A stretch of DNA of 56,950 bases from Tsukamurella sp. M9C (GCF_020169415.1 NZ_JAIULG010000028.1:1-56950), one strand, 5' to 3'; counted from the first letter of the stretch, positions 18,018 through 27,801 are shown. The notes: generated from the sequence alone by a model not told the origin. Made by a program: numbers and translations.

Positions 18018-21000
18018 GTGCGCGTGAACGCCGGAACCGGGAATCGAGGGACCGACGGTGCGGGGAAGCACCGTCGGCCGCGCCTGCGGCTGCAGTACAC
18101 GCCCCCGGAGCCGCCCACCGTCCGCGAGTGGGGCGGCACGATCGCCGCGCTCGCATCGCCCGCCACCGGCGAGCTGCCCCTGGACGTGGGCGGCTGGGCG
18201 CCGTACCGGATCCGCGGCGGGCCCGGCACGGGCAAGACGTCGGCGCTGGTCGACATCGCGGTGGCGAAGCTCACCGACCCGTTCGTCGAGCCCGAGTCCG
18301 TGCTGCTCCTCACCGGCAACAAGCGGGCCGCCGGCGCGCTGCGGCGCGAACTCTCCGCCCGGGTACTCGCGGGCAACGAGGGCGTGCACGCATCGGGCGA
18401 GCCGCTGGTGCGCACCGTGCACTCGCTCGCCTTCGCGGTGCTGCGGCTGCAGGCGTCCAGCACCGGCAGCCCGCCGCCCCGCCTCATCACCGGCTCGGAG
18501 CAGGACGCGGTGGTGCGGGAGCTGCTGCGCGGCAACGTGGACGACGGCGGCGCCTTCTGGCCGGAGCGGCTGCGGCCGGCGCTCGTCACCCACGGCTTCG
18601 CGGGCGCGCTCCGCGACCTGTTCGCCCAGGCCGCGCAGCGCGGCGCCGGCCCGGACGAGATCGAGGACCTCGCGCGGCGGTACAACCGCGGGGAGTGGCT
18701 CGCGGCGGCGAACGCGCTGCGCGAGTACCAGGAGACCACGCTGCTGCGCGGCTCCGTCGGCCTCGCCGGCCCGCAGGCCGTCGCCCCCGCGGTGGACGCG
18801 GCCGAGCTCATCGACGCCGCCGTCACGGCGCTCGCCTCCGACGATGCGCTGCTGGCCCAGCAGCGCGAGCGCATCCGGTTCCTGCTGGTCGACGACGCCC
18901 ACAACCTCGATCCCCTGGCGTCGGCGCTGATCCGGCTGCTCGGCACGGGCACCGAGCTCACCGTGATCGCGGGCGATCCCGACCAGGCGGTCAACTCCTT
19001 CCGCGGCGCCAGCACCCGCTTCCTGCAGAACCTCGACGTCACGCTCGAGCGGGACGTCCTGCTCGAGCGGAGCTTCCGCTTCGGGGACGAGGTCGCGGGC
19101 GCCGTGAACCGCATCTCCGCGCGGCTGCCGAACCGCTTCGGGGCGGTCGCACCCGAACGCCCGAGGCCCGGCACCGCGGCCGTCCGGCTGTTCTCCACCC
19201 CCGCGAAGGAGGCCGACGCGATCGCCGCGATGCTGCGGCGCGAGCACGTCCTGGGCGGCGTCCCGTGGGAGGACATGGCCGTCGTCGTGCGGTCCGTCTC
19301 GGCGTCGATCGCGCCGCTGCGCCGCGCGCTGGCCTACGCCGGCGTGCCGGTCACCGTGCCCGCCGACGATGTGCCGCTCGCGCGGCAGCGCGCCGTGCAC
19401 GCACTCCTCCTTGTGTTGCGCGCCGCCGTCGCGCCCGAGGGGCTCGATCCGGCGGAGGCCGTCACCCTGCTGTCGGGCCCCGTGGGCGGCGGCGACCCGC
19501 TCACCCTGCGCCGCGTCCGGCGCGCGGTGCGCCGCGCCGACCCGGCGGAGGATCGCGGCTCCGCCGAGATCCTCACCGCGGTGCTCACCGGCGCGGCCGA
19601 GTTCGCGCCGTACAAGGCCGTGCTCACCGAGCTCGAGGCGGAGCCGGTGGAGCGCGTGCTCGCCGCGGTCCGGGCCGCGGGCGCCGCTGCCGAGCACGGC
19701 ACGGTCGAGGAGGTGCTGTGGGCGGCGTGGGCGGCCACCGGCCTCGCGGCCCGGTGGGGCGCGCTCGCCCTGCGCGGCGGCACCCTCGGCGGGCAGGCCG
19801 ACCGCGACCTCGACGCGGTGATGGGCCTGTTCGACTCCGCCGCCGACTTCACCGACACCCTGCCCACGGCCTCCGTGAGTGCCTTCGTCGAATACCTGGA
19901 GCAGCTGCAGATCCCGCGGTCCGACCGCGCCCGGGGGCGCAGCGGGCAGGCCACTGTCCCCGGCGTCACGCTGCTGTCGGCGCACAGCACCGTCGGGCGC
20001 GAGTGGGAGGTCGTCGCCGTGGCGGGCGTGCAGGAGGGGCGCTGGCCCAACCTGCGGCGCCGTGGCGGACTGCTCGGCACCGACGAGCTGCTGGACGCGC
20101 TCGACGGGATGGATCCGGCGGCGCTGCCCACGGTCTCGCGGTCGCTGCCGCTGCTCGCGGAGGAGCGGCGGCTGCTGCTCGTGGCCTGCTCGCGGGCCCG
20201 GCGCACGCTGCTCATCACGGCCGTCGACACCGCCGACGGCGACGGCGACCTGGTGCCCTCGCGGTTCCTGCAGGGCATCGCGCCGTCGGGGGGAGACGAC
20301 CCGGAGACCTACACGCCGGCGGTGGAGAGCGCACCGTCGGCCTCGTTGGACCTGCGCACCCTCGTGGCCGTGCTGCGCACCGCCGCCTGCGATCCCGCGC
20401 GCGAACCGGAGGAGCGCGCCCACGCGGCGCGACAGCTCGCCCGGCTCGCGGCCGACCGCGTCCCCGGAGCGCACCCGGACAGCTGGTACGGCGTGGCCGG
20501 CGCCAGCACCGACGATCCGCTGTGGTCGCCCGAGGACGGGCCGGTGGCGCTCTCCCCGTCGAACGTGGAGTCCCTCTCGGCGTGCGCGCTGCGCTGGATG
20601 CTGGAGCGCTTCGGCGGCAGCGACGGCGACTCCGCCAAACAGGCCACGGGCAACCTGGTGCACACGCTGGTGCAGGCGGTGGCGGGCCGGATCCCCAAGG
20701 ACGAGGTGACCCGCTCGCTGGAGAAGGTCTGGGACCGCGTGGATCTGGAGGCCGATTGGTTCGCGCAGCGAGAGCTGGCGCGCACCGAGGAGATGCTGGA
20801 GTCCTTCCGGTCCTGGCTCGCGGGCAGCCGTGGCGAGCTCACCGAGGCGGGCGTGGAGATCGGCGTCGACGCGGTGATCGAGGGCGCGGGGGAGGATCCC
20901 GACGTGCGGATCCGCGGCCGGATCGACCGTCTCGAGCGTGACCCGCTCGGGCGGGCCGTCGTGGTGGACGTCAAGACCGGCCGCACCCTGCCCACGCAGG

Positions 21001-21320
21001 CCGAGGGACAGGCCCAGGCGCAGCTGCGCACCTACCAGGTGGCCCTCGCGCACGGCGGGATCGGCGGCGTCCCGGAGACCCCGGGCGGCGGCAAGCTGGT
21101 GTACGTCGCGAAGGCGCACAACAAGACCGGCGCCACCGTCCGCGAGCAGGACGCGCTCACTCCGGCCGACGTGGACGAGTGGCTCGGCGTGATCCGCGAG
21201 GCGGCGCGCCGCACCCGCGGGCCGCAGTTCCCCGCAACGTTGAACGCGTCGTGCCAGTACTGCGCGGTCGCGTCGTGCTGCCCGGTGGTGGACAAGGGGA
21301 GGAGCGTCGTCGATGACTGA
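18018..21320 (+). CDS. adnA: AdnA: subunit of the AdnAB helicase-nuclease
   Basis: 1100 residues. UvrD-like SF1 helicase domains come first, with Walker A GGPGTGKTS at 67-75, LVDDAHNLDPLA near 293 in place of the usual DEXQ box, and GDPDQAVNSFRG. The C-terminal RecB-family nuclease has the catalytic VVVDVKTGR near 981. Cysteines in SLSACALRW and ASCQYCAVASC surround the nuclease domain and fit the iron-sulfur staple of AddB/AdnA proteins. With AdnB it resects double-strand breaks in Actinobacteria in place of RecBCD/AddAB. GTG start with a GAGAGGG ribosome-binding site. It overlaps adnB by 8 bp, giving tight coupling. Confidence 0.93.
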   Translation: MRVNAGTGNRGTDGAGKHRRPRLRLQYTPPEPPTVREWGGTIAALASPATGELPLDVGGWAPYRIRGGPGTGKTSALVDIAVAKLTDPFVEPESVLLLTGNKRAAGALRRELSARVLAGNEGVHASGEPLVRTVHSLAFAVLRLQASSTGSPPPRLITGSEQDAVVRELLRGNVDDGGAFWPERLRPALVTHGFAGALRDLFAQAAQRGAGPDEIEDLARRYNRGEWLAAANALREYQETTLLRGSVGLAGPQAVAPAVDAAELIDAAVTALASDDALLAQQRERIRFLLVDDAHNLDPLASALIRLLGTGTELTVIAGDPDQAVNSFRGASTRFLQNLDVTLERDVLLERSFRFGDEVAGAVNRISARLPNRFGAVAPERPRPGTAAVRLFSTPAKEADAIAAMLRREHVLGGVPWEDMAVVVRSVSASIAPLRRALAYAGVPVTVPADDVPLARQRAVHALLLVLRAAVAPEGLDPAEAVTLLSGPVGGGDPLTLRRVRRAVRRADPAEDRGSAEILTAVLTGAAEFAPYKAVLTELEAEPVERVLAAVRAAGAAAEHGTVEEVLWAAWAATGLAARWGALALRGGTLGGQADRDLDAVMGLFDSAADFTDTLPTASVSAFVEYLEQLQIPRSDRARGRSGQATVPGVTLLSAHSTVGREWEVVAVAGVQEGRWPNLRRRGGLLGTDELLDALDGMDPAALPTVSRSLPLLAEERRLLLVACSRARRTLLITAVDTADGDGDLVPSRFLQGIAPSGGDDPETYTPAVESAPSASLDLRTLVAVLRTAACDPAREPEERAHAARQLARLAADRVPGAHPDSWYGVAGASTDDPLWSPEDGPVALSPSNVESLSACALRWMLERFGGSDGDSAKQATGNLVHTLVQAVAGRIPKDEVTRSLEKVWDRVDLEADWFAQRELARTEEMLESFRSWLAGSRGELTEAGVEIGVDAVIEGAGEDPDVRIRGRIDRLERDPLGRAVVVDVKTGRTLPTQAEGQAQAQLRTYQVALAHGGIGGVPETPGGGKLVYVAKAHNKTGATVREQDALTPADVDEWLGVIREAARRTRGPQFPATLNASCQYCAVASCCPVVDKGRSVVDD
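18053..18076. repeat. Inverted pair of the over-represented motif
   Basis: CGACGGTGC (18053-18061) and GCACCGTCG (18068-18076), 6 nt apart, at the 5' end of adnA in the opposite order from the other pairs. Confidence 0.65.
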
Positions 21321-24300
21321 AGGATTCCCACACGCGCCGCTGATCTCGGCGGTCGACCTGGCGCACGAGCTGGGCCAGGCCTTCGCGCCCACGGACGAGC
21401 AGCGCGCCGTCATCGAAGCGCCCCTCGGGCCGTGCCTCGTCGTCGCCGGCGCGGGCGCGGGCAAGACGGAGACGATGGCCGGCCGCGTGGTGTGGCTCAT
21501 CGCCAACCGCTACGTCACGCCCGACCAGGTACTCGGCCTCACCTTCACCCGGAAGGCCGCGCAGCAGCTGATGATCCGCGTGCGCAAGCGGCTCGCACGC
21601 CTCGCTGGAGCGCCCGTCGTCGACCGGATCGACCCCTCGGGGGAGCTGCGGGCGTCGCTGCGCACCGTCGAGCCCGAGATCAGCACGTACCACGCCTACG
21701 CGGGGCGACTGCTCGGCGACTACGGCATGCTGTTGCCGGTCGAGCCGTCGGTGCGCCTCGTCTCCGAGACCGAGCGGTGGCAGATCGCGTACGACGTGGT
21801 CACCGGGTGGGACGAGGCGCTGGAGCTGGACCGGAACCCGGCGAACCTCACGGAGTGGGTGCTCGGGCTCTCCGGGGCGCTCGCCGACCACCTCGTCACG
21901 CCCGATCAGCTGGAGGCCGACGACGACGAGCTGGAGCGCCTGATCGGGCTGCTGCCGCCCGGGCCGCGGCAGCGGGCCGCGCCGAACGCGGCGCTGCTCA
22001 AGGCCGCCGAGGTGCAGGAGCAGCGGCGCCGGCTGATCCCGTTGGTGCGGGCCGTCGCCGCGGAGATGCGGGCCCGCGAGGTGCTCGACTTCGGCAGCCA
22101 GATGGGGCTCGCCGCGCAGCTCGCGCTCGCCAACCCCGACGTCGCGGGCCTCGAGCGGGCGAGGTTCGGCGCCGTCCTGCTCGACGAGTATCAGGACACC
22201 GGGCACGCGCAGCGCATGCTGCTGGCGTCCCTGTTCGGCGGACCGTCGGGCGCCGCGGCCGTGACCGCCGTGGGCGATCCGATCCAGTCGATCTACGGCT
22301 GGCGCGGCGCGTCGGCCGCGAACCTGCCCCGCTTCGCCACGGACTTCCCGCAGGCCGACGGCACCCCCGCCCCGCGCCGCGAACTGCTCACCAGCTGGCG
22401 CAATCCGACCGGCGCGCTGGACCTCGCCAACGCTGTCTCCGAGGACCTGCGCAGCCGGGGCGTCCCTGTCTCCGAGCTGAAGGCCCGGCCGGACGCGCCC
22501 GAGGGCGACCTGCGGATCTCCCTGCACTCCACCGTGATCGACGAGCGCGACTGGGCCGCCGACGCGATCGCCGAGCAATGGCGCGGCCGCATCGAGGCGG
22601 GGCAGGAGCCACCGACGGTGGCGGTGCTCGTCCGTCGCAACGCCGACTCCGCGGGGATCGCCGCCGCCCTCGGCGAGCGCGGCGTGCCCGTCGAGGTCGT
22701 CGGCCTCGGCGGGTTGCTGAGCACGCCCGAGGTGCAGGACGTGGTCGCGCTGCTCCGGCTCGCCGTCGAACCGCTCGCCGGCACCGCCGCGATGCGGCTG
22801 CTCACCGGCCCGCGCTGGCAGCTCGGCGCCGCTGACCTGCGGGCCCTGTGGAACCGCGCCCGCCGGATCGCGCACACCACCGGCCGCGCGGCCGCGGGCG
22901 CCGTCGCCACGGCCGAGCAACTCGACGCCGCCCTCGACGCCACGCTGCCCTCGGAGAGTCTCGACGCCGCGGGCCTGGGCGACGCGATCGCCGATCCGGG
23001 GCCGGACGCCGACTACTCGGCCGCGGGTCTGGCGAAGATCCGCTCGCTCGACCGCGAGGTGCGGCACGTCCGGGAACGCCTGGGCCACCCGCTGCCCGAG
23101 GTCGTGGCCGAGGCCGAACGGGTTCTGGGCGTGAGCATCGAGACCCGTATCCGCGCGTCCCGGCAGCTCGGCGGCCGCGCGACCGGCCGCGAGCACCTCG
23201 ACGCCTTCGCCGACGTGGTCGTCTCCTACGCCGAACGGCCCACCGCCACCCTGCCGGGCCTGCTCGCCTTCCTCGCCGCCGCCGAGAAGGTGGAGGGCGG
23301 CCTCACCCCGGGCGACGTGGAGGTCGCCACCGACCGGGTGCAGGTGCTCACGGTGCACTCCGCCAAGGGCCTTGAGTGGGACGTGGTGGCGGTGCCGCAC
23401 CTGTCGGAGGGCATCTTCCCGTCCAACCGGGCGCTGCCCACCTGGCTCTCGACGCCCGCCGAGCTGCAGCCGAACCTGCGCGGCGATCTCGCCGAGCCGG
23501 GCGAGACCGACGGCGTGCCCCGCCTCGACCTCGACGGCTGCAACAACCGCAAGGACCTCGAGGACGCCCTCGACGCGCACCGCAAGGCGCTCAAGGGCAT
23601 GAACATGCACGAGGACGAGCGCCTGTTCTACGTCGCCGTCACGCGCACCCAGTCGGTGCTCCTGCTCTCCGGGCACTACTGGAGCGAGGACGTGAAGACG
23701 CCGAAGGCACCGTCGCGCTTCCTCGTCGCGGCGCGCGACCACGCGCCCGACGCCGTCGCCGAGTGGGCCGCGGAGCCCCTCGAGGACGCGCCGAACCCCT
23801 TGGAGACCGAGCCGATCCGGCTGCCCTGGCCGCGCGACTTCCTCGGCGCCCACCGCGCCGACGTGGACGCCGGCGCGGAGCTGGTGCTCGCCGAGCTCGG
23901 CCGCGGCGCCGACGAGCCCGATCCGGACGAGGCCGACCCGTACGGCTGGGCCGCCGAGGTCACCGCCCTCCTCGCCGAGCGCGCCCGGCAGGCGCAACTG
24001 GAGCTGGAAGTCGCCGTGCCCCGGGAGGTCTCGGTGAGCCAGCTGGTGGAGCTGCGGCGCAGCCCGGCGACGTTCGCGAGCCGCCTGCGCCGGCCCGTGC
24101 CGTTCAAGCCGAACCCGTACGCACGGCGCGGCACCGCCTTCCACGCCTGGCTGGAGCGCCGGTACGGGGCGTCGCGGCTGCTCGACCTCGACGAGCTGCC
24201 CGGCGCGGCCGACGGCGACGCCGGCGCCGACGAGAACCTCGCGCTGCTGCAGCGGCGGTTCGAGGAGAGCGAGTGGGCGGCGCGCACCCCCGTCGACATC

Positions 24301-24615
24301 GAGGTGCCCTTCGAGATCGCCGCCGCGGGCACCGTCGTGCGCGGGCGGATGGACGCCGTCTTCCGCGATCCGGGCGGCGGCTTCACCGTGGTCGACTGGA
24401 AGACGGGCGTGCGGCCCACCGAGCCGGCCGACGAACGCGCCGCCGCGGTGCAGCTCGCGGCGTACCGGCTGGCGTGGGCCCGGCTGCGCGACGTGCCCGT
24501 CGACGACGTGCGGGCGGCGTTCTTCTACGTGCGCTCAGGGGAGACGGTGGCACCGTCGGACCTGATCGAGCACCAGGGCCTCGCGGACCTGATCACGAGC
24601 GCGGGGGAGGGCTAG
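21313..24615 (+). CDS. adnB: AdnB: lead motor and nuclease subunit of AdnAB
   Basis: 1100 residues. A complete SF1A motor is present: Walker A GAGAGKTETM at 46-55, LTFTRKAAQQLMIRV, Walker B LLDEYQDTG near 291, GDPIQSIYGWRG near 320, and VHSAKGLEWDVVAVPHL near 677. The C-terminal RecB-like nuclease shows GRMDAVFRDPGGGFTVVDWKTG near 1013-1034, with the two catalytic acids and lysine. No Fe-S cysteines are seen, unlike AdnA. Start ATG lies inside the adnA stop region (ATGACTGA). AdnB is known as the main ATP-driven motor of the complex in mycobacteria. Confidence 0.94.
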   Translation: MTEGFPHAPLISAVDLAHELGQAFAPTDEQRAVIEAPLGPCLVVAGAGAGKTETMAGRVVWLIANRYVTPDQVLGLTFTRKAAQQLMIRVRKRLARLAGAPVVDRIDPSGELRASLRTVEPEISTYHAYAGRLLGDYGMLLPVEPSVRLVSETERWQIAYDVVTGWDEALELDRNPANLTEWVLGLSGALADHLVTPDQLEADDDELERLIGLLPPGPRQRAAPNAALLKAAEVQEQRRRLIPLVRAVAAEMRAREVLDFGSQMGLAAQLALANPDVAGLERARFGAVLLDEYQDTGHAQRMLLASLFGGPSGAAAVTAVGDPIQSIYGWRGASAANLPRFATDFPQADGTPAPRRELLTSWRNPTGALDLANAVSEDLRSRGVPVSELKARPDAPEGDLRISLHSTVIDERDWAADAIAEQWRGRIEAGQEPPTVAVLVRRNADSAGIAAALGERGVPVEVVGLGGLLSTPEVQDVVALLRLAVEPLAGTAAMRLLTGPRWQLGAADLRALWNRARRIAHTTGRAAAGAVATAEQLDAALDATLPSESLDAAGLGDAIADPGPDADYSAAGLAKIRSLDREVRHVRERLGHPLPEVVAEAERVLGVSIETRIRASRQLGGRATGREHLDAFADVVVSYAERPTATLPGLLAFLAAAEKVEGGLTPGDVEVATDRVQVLTVHSAKGLEWDVVAVPHLSEGIFPSNRALPTWLSTPAELQPNLRGDLAEPGETDGVPRLDLDGCNNRKDLEDALDAHRKALKGMNMHEDERLFYVAVTRTQSVLLLSGHYWSEDVKTPKAPSRFLVAARDHAPDAVAEWAAEPLEDAPNPLETEPIRLPWPRDFLGAHRADVDAGAELVLAELGRGADEPDPDEADPYGWAAEVTALLAERARQAQLELEVAVPREVSVSQLVELRRSPATFASRLRRPVPFKPNPYARRGTAFHAWLERRYGASRLLDLDELPGAADGDAGADENLALLQRRFEESEWAARTPVDIEVPFEIAAAGTVVRGRMDAVFRDPGGGFTVVDWKTGVRPTEPADERAAAVQLAAYRLAWARLRDVPVDDVRAAFFYVRSGETVAPSDLIEHQGLADLITSAGEG

Positions 24616-25019
24616 GCGGGTTCGCCCTTGTCGCGGGCGATCTTCACGGCGGAGACGACCATCGGCAGCTGCAGCGGCAGCCGGGCGTACGCGCCCAGCT
24701 TGAGCGGCAGCGGCTTGTCGGACCACTGCTGCGCCATGTGCACGTTGGCGGGGAAGACCGCGGCGAACAGGGCGGCCGCGGCGACGCCGCCGAGCCGGCG
24801 GGTCTTGGGGGCGGCCAGCAGAGCGGCGGTGGTCAGCTCCGCGACGCCCGAGAGCTGCGTCGCGCGGCGGGGCGTCAGTCCCAGCGGAAGGTTCGGCGGC
24901 ACGATCGAATCGAAGGGCTTCGGCGCGACGAAGTGCAGGGCGCCCATCCCGGCGAGGGACAGGGCCATTCCGCGGGCGAGCTTGTCGGTGCGACGGGCGG
25001 GGCCGTGTGTGGACAGCAT
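24612..25019 (-). CDS. DoxX family membrane protein
   Basis: 135 residues with four predicted helices. The pattern AGMGALHFVAPKPFDSIVPP near the N-terminus, then GVAELTTAALLAAPKTRRLGG and a C-terminal LPLQLPMV helix, fits the DoxX/DoxD-like family. Members are linked to redox or thiol stress in mycobacteria (the MRC complex), but single-copy paralogues like this one are uncharacterised. It is convergent with adnB, overlapping by 4 bp, and divergent from the K+ channel gene. It is an insertion relative to the M. tuberculosis order. Confidence 0.75.
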   Translation of the reverse strand: MLSTHGPARRTDKLARGMALSLAGMGALHFVAPKPFDSIVPPNLPLGLTPRRATQLSGVAELTTAALLAAPKTRRLGGVAAAALFAAVFPANVHMAQQWSDKPLPLKLGAYARLPLQLPMVVSAVKIARDKGEPA

Positions 25020-25115
25020 CTGAAGATTGTGGCAGATTGCTCGTCGGTTCCGCCGGACGTGCTAGACCGGACGGGTAACGACCAGCAATTCTCGCGAGGA
25101 ATCGTCCAGGTAGGT

Positions 25116-26219
25116 ATGTCCGCACGCACCACGTTCCGCAGACGGAGTAAGTCCGAGCTGACGGATCTCCCCGACCATGCGCTGGTCAGTGTCCTCCGCA
25201 TCCCCGCGGGCGACTCCACCAACCCGTGGCGCGCCATCGGCGCCAGGATCCTCGTCGCGCTCGGCGCCCTGTTCCTCGCCGTGATCGTGGTCTACCTCGA
25301 ACGCGACGGTTACCGGGACGCCGCGATCGAGGGCAAGTACAGCGACGAGACGCAGCTCAGTTTCCTCGACTGCCTCTACTACGCCACCGTCTCCCTCTCG
25401 ACCACGGGCTACGGCGACATCACCCCGGTCACCCAATCCGCGCGCCTGATCAACGTCCTGCTGATCACCCCGCTGCGCATTCTCTTCCTCATCGTCTTGG
25501 TCGGAACCACGCTCCAGGTGCTCACGGAGCGGTCCCGCCAGGCGTTCAAGATCCAACGTTGGAGGTCAGCGGTGCACAACCACACGATCGTCGTGGGCTA
25601 CGGCACGAAGGGCCGCACGGCGGTGAGCGCGATGATCAACGACGGCATCGAGCCCGGCAAGATCGTCGTCGTCGACACCGATCAGGCCGCGCTCGAGGTC
25701 GCGGAGATCGATGGACTGGTCACCGTCCGCGGCGACGCCACGAAGGCCGACGTGCTCCGGCTCGCCGGCGCGCCGCGCGCCGCGTCGATCATCATCGGCG
25801 CGAATCGCGACGACGCCGCGGTGATGGTCACGCTGACCGCCCGCGAGCTCGCGCCGCGCGCGAAGATCGTCGCGTCGATCCGCGAGTCCGAGAACACCCA
25901 CCTGCTGCGCCAGTCGGGCGCCGATTCGGTGGTCGTCTCCTCGGAGACGGCGGGCCGCCTGCTCGGCATGGCGACCACCACCCCGTCGGTCGTGGAGATG
26001 ATCGAGGACCTGCTCTCGCCCGGCGACGGCTTCAACATCGCCGAGCGTGAGGTGACCCGCGTCGAGGTGGGCCGCTCGCCGCGGCACCTGCCGAACATCG
26101 TGTTGGGCGTGGTCCGCAAGGGCAACCTGTACCGCGTCGACTCGCCCGCCGTCTCGGTCGTCGAGGCCGGCGACCGGCTGCTGTTCGTCCGCAACGCCGA
26201 CGTGAAGGCCTCCGGCTAG
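25116..26219 (+). CDS. Two-helix potassium channel with RCK (TrkA-N/TrkA-C) domains (Rv3200c-like)
   Basis: 367 residues. Two transmembrane helices (about 44-62 and 110-132) flank the selectivity filter TTGYGD near 95-100. A cytoplasmic Rossmann-fold TrkA-N domain begins HTIVVGYGTKGRTAV near 148 with the GxGxxG-type loop. The C-terminal segment (about 290-367) fits TrkA-C. This is an MthK-like K+ channel gated by a ligand at the RCK domains; a ring of four subunits forms the pore. The ATG follows AGGTAGGT. The stop overlaps the convergent oxidoreductase gene by 4 bp. Confidence 0.92.
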   Translation: MSARTTFRRRSKSELTDLPDHALVSVLRIPAGDSTNPWRAIGARILVALGALFLAVIVVYLERDGYRDAAIEGKYSDETQLSFLDCLYYATVSLSTTGYGDITPVTQSARLINVLLITPLRILFLIVLVGTTLQVLTERSRQAFKIQRWRSAVHNHTIVVGYGTKGRTAVSAMINDGIEPGKIVVVDTDQAALEVAEIDGLVTVRGDATKADVLRLAGAPRAASIIIGANRDDAAVMVTLTARELAPRAKIVASIRESENTHLLRQSGADSVVVSSETAGRLLGMATTTPSVVEMIEDLLSPGDGFNIAEREVTRVEVGRSPRHLPNIVLGVVRKGNLYRVDSPAVSVVEAGDRLLFVRNADVKASG

Positions 26220-27085
26220 CTCCGCAGCAGTGCGATGACCGGCGCCATCGCCTCGAGGTTGTGGTCGATCACCGTGACATAGCCGATGCCGAGCCGCTCG
26301 CGGAGCTCCCTCAGGCGGTCCGCCATCGCGCCAGGGGAACCGACGAGAACGCTGATGTAGTCCGCGGGTGCGTCCTCGTCCCACGTCACGCGCGGGGTGA
26401 GTCCGGCCGGTCGGCCGGTGCCGGTCGGCAGGAGGGCCTGGATCACCGTGTTGATCTCGACGGTGCCGGCGCGCTCGCCCAACAGGCGGTTCAGGTGCGC
26501 GATCCGGTCCGTCGCCTCGGTCTCCGTGGTCAGCCGCAGGCGGCCCGCGTCGTCCGTGCGCGCGCCCGACAGCCCGACGACGTCGGCGTGCCGCGCCGCG
26601 ACGCCCAGGAGCCGGTCGCCCCACCCGGCGATGAACAGTGGCGGCCCACCCGGCCGGGCCGGGCGCGGCGTCTGCTTCTCGTCCGCGAAGGCGGCGCGCA
26701 GCGCGGCCGCCGTGGCGTCCAACCGGTCGACGCGCTCGCGCGCCGTCGGGAAGGGGATGCCGGCCCGCTCGAACTCGGCGGCGGCGTAGCCCGCGCCGAG
26801 CCCGAGCTCCACCCGTCCGTCGGTGAGCAGGTCGACGGTGGCGGCGTCGCGCGCGAGGAGCGCGGGGCTGTAGAAGGGCGCGTTGAGCACGAAGGTGTTG
26901 AGGCGAACCCGCTCCGTCGCCTCGGCGGCGAGCATCATGGCGGGGAAGGGCGCGAGCATGCCGAGGTGGTCGGGGACGCCGATCACGTCGAAGCCGAGCT
27001 CCTCCGCGCGGCGGCACCGCTCCACCCAACTCGCGCGCGACGTCGCGGCGCCGAGCGCCACGCCGAACCGGAAGTCCTGGACCAT
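26216..27085 (-). CDS. LLM-class F420-dependent oxidoreductase
   Basis: 289 residues with a luciferase-like TIM-barrel layout. It shows FRFGVALG at the first strand, AEELGFDVIGVPDHLGM near 28-44, a long ATERVRLNTFVLN strand, LLTDGRVELGLGAGYAAAEF near 85-104 and GDRLLGVAARHADVVGLSG. The pattern is typical of actinobacterial F420-using members (TIGR03621-like). The substrate is unknown; the family reduces or oxidises many secondary metabolites. Divergent from the TetR gene at 27170, whose operator lies between them, so co-regulation is possible. Confidence 0.86.
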   Translation of the reverse strand: MVQDFRFGVALGAATSRASWVERCRRAEELGFDVIGVPDHLGMLAPFPAMMLAAEATERVRLNTFVLNAPFYSPALLARDAATVDLLTDGRVELGLGAGYAAAEFERAGIPFPTARERVDRLDATAAALRAAFADEKQTPRPARPGGPPLFIAGWGDRLLGVAARHADVVGLSGARTDDAGRLRLTTETEATDRIAHLNRLLGERAGTVEINTVIQALLPTGTGRPAGLTPRVTWDEDAPADYISVLVGSPGAMADRLRELRERLGIGYVTVIDHNLEAMAPVIALLRS

Positions 27086-27129
27086 GCGGCTCAGTCAACC
27101 AGTCGAATCCCGGAGGCGACGGATCCTGT

Positions 27130-27163
27130 AGTTTTAGACCTGCAGGTACAGAACTGCTACGGT
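27130..27163 (+). promoter_or_regulatory. Operator palindrome and -10 element of the tetR-SDR operon
   Basis: A 10-bp perfect palindrome ACCTGCAGGT (27138-27147) is flanked symmetrically by AGTT (27130-27133) and AACT (27152-27155), giving a 26-bp dyad. It lies directly upstream of the -10 hexamer TACGGT (27158-27163), which ends 6 nt before the ATG of the TetR gene. The dyad covers the expected -35 position, as expected for autorepression. Confidence 0.6.
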
Positions 27164-27169
27164 GTGCAC

Positions 27170-27763
27170 ATGCCCCGCCCGATGACGTTCGACCCGGATG
27201 CTGCGACCGACGCTGCGATGCAGGTGTTCTGGCGCCAGGGATACGCGGGCGCGACGCCCGCGACCCTCGAGGCCGCGATGGGGATCGGTCGCAGCAGCCT
27301 CTACAACTCCTTCGGCAGCAAACAGCAGCTGTACCTGCGTGCCCTCGACCACTACGTCCGCGAGGAGTCGCGGCAGGTGATCGACATCCTCGCGGCGCAG
27401 GGCCCGGTCCTGCCCCGGTTGCGCGCCGTCATCGACCACGTCGTCGCGCTCTCGCTGCGCGATGCGGAACACCGCGGATGCCTCGTCACGAACGCCGCGA
27501 TCGACCGCGCGCGCGACGACGACGCCGTGCGCGCGCTCCTGCAGCGCGTCGTGGACGAGCAGACCGCGGCGTTCGCCGACGCGATCGAAGCCGGCAGGCG
27601 CACGGGGGAGATCGCGGCCGGCGTCGACGCCGCCGCGACGGCGGGCCTCCTCGTCGCGGCCCTCAACGGGATCCGGGTGCTCGCCCGGATCGATCCGTCC
27701 GAGGAGCGCCTCGCGGCGCTCGCGGACGCCGCGCTGCGCGGGCTCGCCCCCGACGCGCCCTGA
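27170..27763 (+). CDS. TetR-family regulator, likely autorepressor of the SDR gene
   Basis: 197 residues. The DNA-binding domain is N-terminal (PDAATDAAMQVFWRQGYAGATPATLEAAMGIGRSSLYNSFGSKQQLYLRAL), with the HTH around 30-55. The rest is a helical effector domain including the DAEHRGCLVTNAAID segment common in the AcrR/YxaF-like subgroup. The ATG at 27170 is chosen over the in-frame GTG at 27164 because the -10 ends at 27163. The SDR gene follows 38 bp downstream on the same strand. The effector is unknown but is probably a small hydrophobic or aromatic compound handled by the SDR. Confidence 0.9.
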   Translation: MPRPMTFDPDAATDAAMQVFWRQGYAGATPATLEAAMGIGRSSLYNSFGSKQQLYLRALDHYVREESRQVIDILAAQGPVLPRLRAVIDHVVALSLRDAEHRGCLVTNAAIDRARDDDAVRALLQRVVDEQTAAFADAIEAGRRTGEIAAGVDAAATAGLLVAALNGIRVLARIDPSEERLAALADAALRGLAPDAP

Positions 27764-27801
27764 ATCCGCCCGACCCGAACCGACGACACGAAGGACGAAA
27801 C

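Noticed and set aside
18018-24615. Very long open frames on the minus strand opposite adnAB
   Set aside because: They are by-products of high GC at third codon positions; the plus-strand frames carry all helicase and nuclease motifs.
14886-24615. Possible RecBCD/AddAB Chi role for the enriched 9-mer
   Set aside because: Orientation is balanced between strands here, whereas Chi-like sites are expected to be polar relative to replication; kept as an open motif only.
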